Shown piece after piece: positions 60,213 to 64,000 of a DNA stretch of 64,000 nucleotides (its first letter is position 1; each line of letters starts with the position of its first letter). The stretch is from Alkalihalobacillus sp. BA299. GTDB lineage: Bacteria > Bacillota > Bacilli > Bacillales > Bacillaceae_F. Made by a program: the position numbers and the translations under genes. The DNA lies in NCBI RefSeq assembly GCF_017745675.1, contig NZ_JAFLJM010000001.1, positions 372,001-436,000 of the forward strand, in the 5' to 3' direction. The notes beneath the pieces were generated by a model. It was not told the origin of the DNA and did not search any database. It worked only from the letters and a program-made list of their open reading frames with translations.

Positions 60213-61724
60213 ATGACGATTTTAACTTTTCTGGCATTTTTAATTCCAGTATTGATACTGGCTGCAATTGGGGGAGTTATTTGGTGGTTCTGGATGAAAT
60301 TTCGCTATAAGACTGCGAGATCAAATGAAGCATTAATTATAGCTGGTCCAAAATTAGGAGATCCCAATAAAGAAACCAATATTTTTACGGATAATGAAGG
60401 TCGTTCAATTAAGATCATTCGTGGTGGTGGTCATCTACTAAAGATGCACCAAACGGCAACACCTGTTGATTTAACGTCATTTCAATTAAAGCTAACTACA
60501 CCGCGCGTTTTTACAAATGGCGGGGTTCCAATTATTGCGGATGCCGTTGCAATGGTCACAGTGTCTGACACATTAAAAGGGATTGCCATTTATGCTGAGC
60601 AGTTTTTAGGTAAGGAGCAAAAAGAAATTGAAAGTGAAATTTCAGAAGTACTTAATGCAAACTTACGGGCGATTTTATCGAAAATGACGGTAGAAGAAAT
60701 TAACGAAGATCGAGAAGGCTTTAACAAACAAGTAACTGAGGTTGCACAAAATCAGTTAGATAGTATGGGTTTCAAAATCACATCATTAGGATTACAAGAC
60801 TTACGTGATGCTGACCCAGAAAATGGATACCTCGAGAACTTAGGTCGACCACGCATTGCTGAAGTTCGAAAACGTGCCGAACTTGCTGAGTCTGATAGCG
60901 ATAAGGAGACACGTATTCACCGAGCGAACAATGACAAAGAAGCGAAGGAACAGGAGTTTCAACGACAAATTGAAATTTCAGAGGCTCAAAAAGAGAAAGA
61001 CCTAAAAGACGCAGCAATTAGAGAAGAGACGGAACGGGCGCGCGCGAAATCAGAGCAGTCGTATCAGTTAGAAAAAGCAAAACTAGACAAAGAAGTTCAA
61101 GAAGAGGAGCTTCAACTCCTTGCACGTAAAAAGGAAGAAGAACTACGGATTAAGCACCTTGAAAGAGAACGTGCTGTAAAGTTAGAGGAAGAAGAAGCAA
61201 AAGTCCGTAAAGCTAAAACTGACGCTAACTTCTATGAAACTACGAAAAAAGCAGAAGCAGATGCTGAGAAATCTCGGATTGAAGGGGAAACGAAGGCGAG
61301 GATTAAACGGGAAGAAGGTCTTGCTGAGGCAGAAGTTATTCGTAAGCGCGGGGAAGCCGAAGCTGAAGCGAAACGTTTATTGGCTGAAGCCATTGCTAAA
61401 CATGGTGAAGTCATTATTGTCGAAAAACTAATCGAAATGTTACCACAGTTTGCTGAAGCCATTTCTAAACCATTATCTAATATTGAATCTGTGAAAATTA
61501 TCGACACCGGTAATGGTAACGGAGTAGCCTCGTATAGTAAAAGTATTACAAACACCATGGCACAAGTGCAAGAGCCTTTAAAAGAGCTGACCGGACTTGA
61601 TATTTCAAAGCTATTAACGGACCTCGTAAATAGAGGAAATACTCATACTGTCGTACGTACAGAAGCAGCTCAGCCTAATCATAGTCAGAACGCAGAAACT
61701 ACAAATATTGAAACTAAGCCATAG
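60213..61724 (+). CDS. floT: Flotillin family protein (FloT/YuaG-like)
   Basis: A 503-residue flotillin. The N-terminus (about 1-28) inserts in the membrane. The SPFH/PHB domain (about 30-205) has RSNEALIIAGPKLGD, VAMVTVSDTLKGIAIYAEQF and LGLQDLRDADPENGYLENLG. The rest to about 400 is coiled with Glu-Ala repeats (EAEVIRKRGEAEAEAKRLLA). It organises membrane microdomains. The B. subtilis gene follows an NfeD-type gene; none is here. GGAGGCGGTTAC precedes ATG. Confidence 0.9.
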   Translation: MTILTFLAFLIPVLILAAIGGVIWWFWMKFRYKTARSNEALIIAGPKLGDPNKETNIFTDNEGRSIKIIRGGGHLLKMHQTATPVDLTSFQLKLTTPRVFTNGGVPIIADAVAMVTVSDTLKGIAIYAEQFLGKEQKEIESEISEVLNANLRAILSKMTVEEINEDREGFNKQVTEVAQNQLDSMGFKITSLGLQDLRDADPENGYLENLGRPRIAEVRKRAELAESDSDKETRIHRANNDKEAKEQEFQRQIEISEAQKEKDLKDAAIREETERARAKSEQSYQLEKAKLDKEVQEEELQLLARKKEEELRIKHLERERAVKLEEEEAKVRKAKTDANFYETTKKAEADAEKSRIEGETKARIKREEGLAEAEVIRKRGEAEAEAKRLLAEAIAKHGEVIIVEKLIEMLPQFAEAISKPLSNIESVKIIDTGNGNGVASYSKSITNTMAQVQEPLKELTGLDISKLLTDLVNRGNTHTVVRTEAAQPNHSQNAETTNIETKP

Positions 61725-61728
61725 AAAA

Positions 61729-61773
61729 ACAGCACCCCAAATGTTAGTTCGTGTCTAACATTTGGGGTGCTGT
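61729..61773. terminator. Terminator hairpin between flotillin and small minus-strand gene
   Basis: ACAGCACCCCAAATGTTAG pairs perfectly with its complement at 61755-61773. The T run lies on the minus-strand side, so it suits the minus-strand gene at 61829 best, though it may stop both. Confidence 0.8.
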
Positions 61774-61828
61774 TCATAATAGTTAGCGTCCATTTATTTA
61801 TATTGGGAACATTTGTAACTATTTGTTA

Positions 61829-61987
61829 CTATGGACCATCTTCAAGTAAATTTTCTTCTTCTAAAATTTTTTGTACTTTATCAAAGCCAAATCCTTTAAT
61901 AGGGCCTGAGTTAATTCCGATTAGGGCAGCAGCTGTCATCATAATGGCTAAAGCAATGTATGATTGTTTCCCAGCCCAATCCAACAT
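61829..61987 (-). CDS. Small membrane protein (52 residues), start uncertain
   Basis: The minus-strand frame reads MLDWAGKQSYIALAIMMTAA, then ALIGINSGPIKGFGFDKVQK and an acidic end ILEEENLLEDGP. One membrane helix is likely. The frame is open 20 codons further upstream with EEDLHHLEIDRS in front and a strong AGGAGGAGG site (62017-62025 in complement), but no ATG, GTG or TTG follows that site at usual distance. Either an uncommon start codon is used or the start was lost. Confidence 0.5.
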   Translation of the reverse strand: MLDWAGKQSYIALAIMMTAAALIGINSGPIKGFGFDKVQKILEEENLLEDGP

Positions 61988-62232
61988 CGAACGATCAATT
62001 TCTAGATGGTGAAGATCCTCCTCCTGAAGAATGAAATTATAATTGCGTTAATTTACAATTAATACTCTTTTTTTACACCCCGTTTACCCGATAAAAAAAC
62101 CTAATTCAGGGTTAATAGCATTCGAGATGGATTAAAACATTTAGTAGTGGAGCGAAATGACTTGAGAAATTTACAGAAATATTGGATTATAGATAAGTGT
62201 TCTTGTTGATGTTTAAAATTTTGGAGGAAAAT

Positions 62233-63660
62233 ATGAAAACAAAAATCAATTCAAAAGCGATCCTAATCACCTTTATGATTGGTGCATTTTTTGCAATATT
62301 AAACGAAACCTTGTTGAACATTGCCCTAACGGAATTAATGAGAGTTTTCAATGTTGATGCTCCAACAATTCAATGGTTGGTAACTGGATTTATGCTGGTG
62401 ATGGGTGTATTAATGCCTGTTTCTGCCTTGTTGATTCAGTGGTTCACTACAAGACAAATGTTTATCGGTATCATGACTGTATTTTTATTCGGGACAGTTA
62501 TTGCTGCGTGTGCTATTAATTTTTCTATGCTTTTAGCTGGGAGAATGATCCAAGCTGTAGGTACTGGGTTATTAATACCTGTTATTATGAATGCTTTTCT
62601 TTTCATTTATCGACCAGAAGTTCGTGGGAAAATTATGGGGACGTTTGGGTTAGTCATTATGTTTGCTCCGGCAATCGGCCCCACTTTGTCTGGAGTTATT
62701 GTTGACTTAGTGGGGTGGCGCTGGTTATTCATCACCGTTATTCCTTTTGCTGTATTTTCGATTTTATTTGCTTTGAAATTTTTGGAAAACGTTGGAGAAG
62801 TAACTCGTCCTAAAGTAGATATTTTCTCGATTATTCTATCTACAATCGGAATTGGAGGAGTCGTTTATGGATTTAGCAGTGCAGGGGAAGATTCGGAAGG
62901 GTTTAGATCCGTCACGATCATTTCTATCATATTAATTAGTTTAATTAGTTTAACGATGTTCGTATGGCGTCAATTGAAATTAGATGAACCATTATTAGAT
63001 GTCCGTGTGTTTAAATATAATAGTTTTTCACGTGGAATCAGCCTTTTTGTCATTGTCATTATGGCCATGTTTGCTTCTGAGATTGTGATGCCCATGTATT
63101 TACAAGGACCACTTGGATATTCTGCAAAGGTAGCTGGTCTGTTACTTTTACCAGGAGCATTATTAAACGGCGTCATGTCACCCATAATGGGAACATTATT
63201 CGACAAGTACGGTCCAAGGAAATTGATCATACCTGGTACTATTGTATTAGTCGGAGTTATGATTTTCTATAGTAACATAAGTACTTCAATCCCGATTTGG
63301 TCATTTATCCTTGTGTATATTGCATTGATGATGTCGATTTCGGCAATAATGATGCCTGCGCAAACGAATGCATTAAATATATTACCGCAGAAGTTATACC
63401 CACATGGGACAGCAATCGCAAGCACATTACAGCCAATTGCAGGCGCATTAGGAGTTTCGGTCTTTGTAAGTATAATGACTCAAAGTCGCACCAATTTCTT
63501 AGAAGAACAATCAAGTCCAATTAGTGAGCAACTCATAACTGAAGCGATGACATATGGTGTACACCATGCGTATTGGTTTGCACTGGCTTTATGTGTGGTA
63601 GCATTATTGATCGCACTTTTTATCAAAAAGTCTATTGCTCCAGATTTTACTCAAGCTTAA
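62233..63660 (+). CDS. DHA2/EmrB-QacA-type MFS multidrug transporter
   Basis: About 475 residues from ATG at 62233 (TTGGAGGAAAAT upstream). Seen: AILNETLLNIALTELMRVFN, QWLVTGFMLVMGVLMPVSAL, GRMIQAVGTGLLIPVIMNAF, FGLVIMFAPAIGPTLSGVIV and GWRWLFITVIPFAVFSI, the DHA2 motif C region. About 14 helices are expected. Exports drugs or metabolites by proton antiport; substrate unknown. No regulator lies next to it. Confidence 0.85.
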   Translation: MKTKINSKAILITFMIGAFFAILNETLLNIALTELMRVFNVDAPTIQWLVTGFMLVMGVLMPVSALLIQWFTTRQMFIGIMTVFLFGTVIAACAINFSMLLAGRMIQAVGTGLLIPVIMNAFLFIYRPEVRGKIMGTFGLVIMFAPAIGPTLSGVIVDLVGWRWLFITVIPFAVFSILFALKFLENVGEVTRPKVDIFSIILSTIGIGGVVYGFSSAGEDSEGFRSVTIISIILISLISLTMFVWRQLKLDEPLLDVRVFKYNSFSRGISLFVIVIMAMFASEIVMPMYLQGPLGYSAKVAGLLLLPGALLNGVMSPIMGTLFDKYGPRKLIIPGTIVLVGVMIFYSNISTSIPIWSFILVYIALMMSISAIMMPAQTNALNILPQKLYPHGTAIASTLQPIAGALGVSVFVSIMTQSRTNFLEEQSSPISEQLITEAMTYGVHHAYWFALALCVVALLIALFIKKSIAPDFTQA

Positions 63661-63825
63661 AGTGCAAGGAAGGGGTCATTTAAACTTTCTTATTCTTAAA
63701 TAAAAAGTAGATAAAAAGTTGTATTTTTTGGTGAATTATTAGAATATTGTGGTAAGATATTCACAGGTCTTTTTGAAGTGTACGATAGAAGTGGGATAAC
63801 AACATGATAAGGAGGATTTTTTATT

Positions 63826-64000
63826 TTGTCTTTTTTAAAAAATTTATCGATTCGTATTAAATTATTTTTAATTTTTAGCATTGTATTGCTATCATTTTTC
63901 GGGGGATTTGCATTTGTTTTCTTAGAATTAGATAAAGCAAATCATGAGGTCGAAACATTAGAGCATCGTGGAGAACGTGCTCTAATAATAACCGATATAG
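63826..64000 (+). CDS. Methyl-accepting chemotaxis protein, N-terminal fragment
   Basis: The first 58 codons are present and the gene runs off the window. From TTG at 63826 (AAGGAGG upstream) it reads SFLKNLSIRIKLFLIFSIVL, then LSFFGGFAFVFLELDKAN. A basic start, one membrane helix and a following extracellular helix are typical of chemoreceptors. Full identity cannot be checked. Confidence 0.6.
   Translation, partial: MSFLKNLSIRIKLFLIFSIVLLSFFGGFAFVFLELDKANHEVETLEHRGERALIITDI

Noticed and set aside
61767..62012. Plus-strand 81-codon frame after flotillin
   Set aside because: Starts inside the terminator hairpin; the minus strand holds the more convincing small membrane protein.

Overview
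The window looks like the chromosome of a low-GC, spore-forming member of the Bacillaceae. Evidence for this: strong AGGAGG-type ribosome binding sites with ATG/GTG/TTG starts, sporulation-linked genes (SleB/CwlJ-like hydrolase, GerMN lipoprotein, gamma-SASP-like protein), a long Bacillus-type SRP RNA with an Alu domain, and recognisable Bacillus-style Fur, Fnr, CcpA (cre) and SigW sites. I cannot name the species. No phage, complete insertion sequence, CRISPR array, tRNA or rRNA was seen.

Layout. 0-11.4 kb: small cell-envelope and regulatory genes, two CBO0543-type membrane paralogues, a cupin/TetR pair, a beta-helix protein, a two-gene MotA/MotB-like motor that resembles ZorA-ZorB without Zorya effectors, and a SurA-N lipoprotein. 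11.8-22.0 kb: a scavenging region for amide-linked amino acids: AbgT transporter, M20 amidohydrolase, AbgA-like hydrolase, carbamoylase-type hydrolase, a regulator, then after a 20-bp tandem repeat a gamma-glutamyltransferase and an N-formylglutamate amidohydrolase. 22-28.3 kb: a berberine-bridge-type oxidase, a CysJ-like reductase lacking its flavodoxin domain, a HEPN-like protein, a decayed MarR/nitroreductase pair and several very small ORFs. 28.6-35.5 kb: an operon for Phe/Tyr degradation (hppD, unknown gene, fahA, hmgA, pterin dehydratase broken by an amber codon, Phe hydroxylase) behind a perfect cre site. 35.6-38.3 kb: a zinc-binding DGC protein and an Fnr-box operon encoding DUF1858, DUF438/hemerythrin and DUF59 proteins. 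38.3-43.5 kb: coiled-coil protein, RNase J paralogue, diguanylate cyclase and an SRP RNA gene. 43.6-53.6 kb: a seven-gene Fur-box operon for a schizokinen/rhizobactin-type hydroxamate siderophore. 53.7-64 kb: GDPD phosphodiesterase with a two-component system, GerMN lipoprotein, kynB-kynA, a SigW-promoter flotillin, a DHA2-type MFS transporter and the start of a chemotaxis receptor.

How they work together. Phe hydroxylase makes Tyr; after transamination (gene not here) HPPD, HmgA and FahA take it to fumarate and acetoacetate. No glutathione-type maleylacetoacetate isomerase is present, and the unknown protein between hppD and fahA is the natural candidate for that step. KynB/KynA start a second aromatic pathway (Trp to kynurenine). 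The siderophore operon makes diaminopropane from diaminobutyrate, hydroxylates and acetylates it, and joins two units to citrate.

Most noteworthy: the candidate isomerase, the amber codon exactly at the conserved His/Trp site of the pterin dehydratase, the effector-less ZorAB-like motor, the 20-bp minisatellite with a GATATATC palindrome, and the SRP RNA outside its usual neighbourhood with a substitution in its conserved tip.
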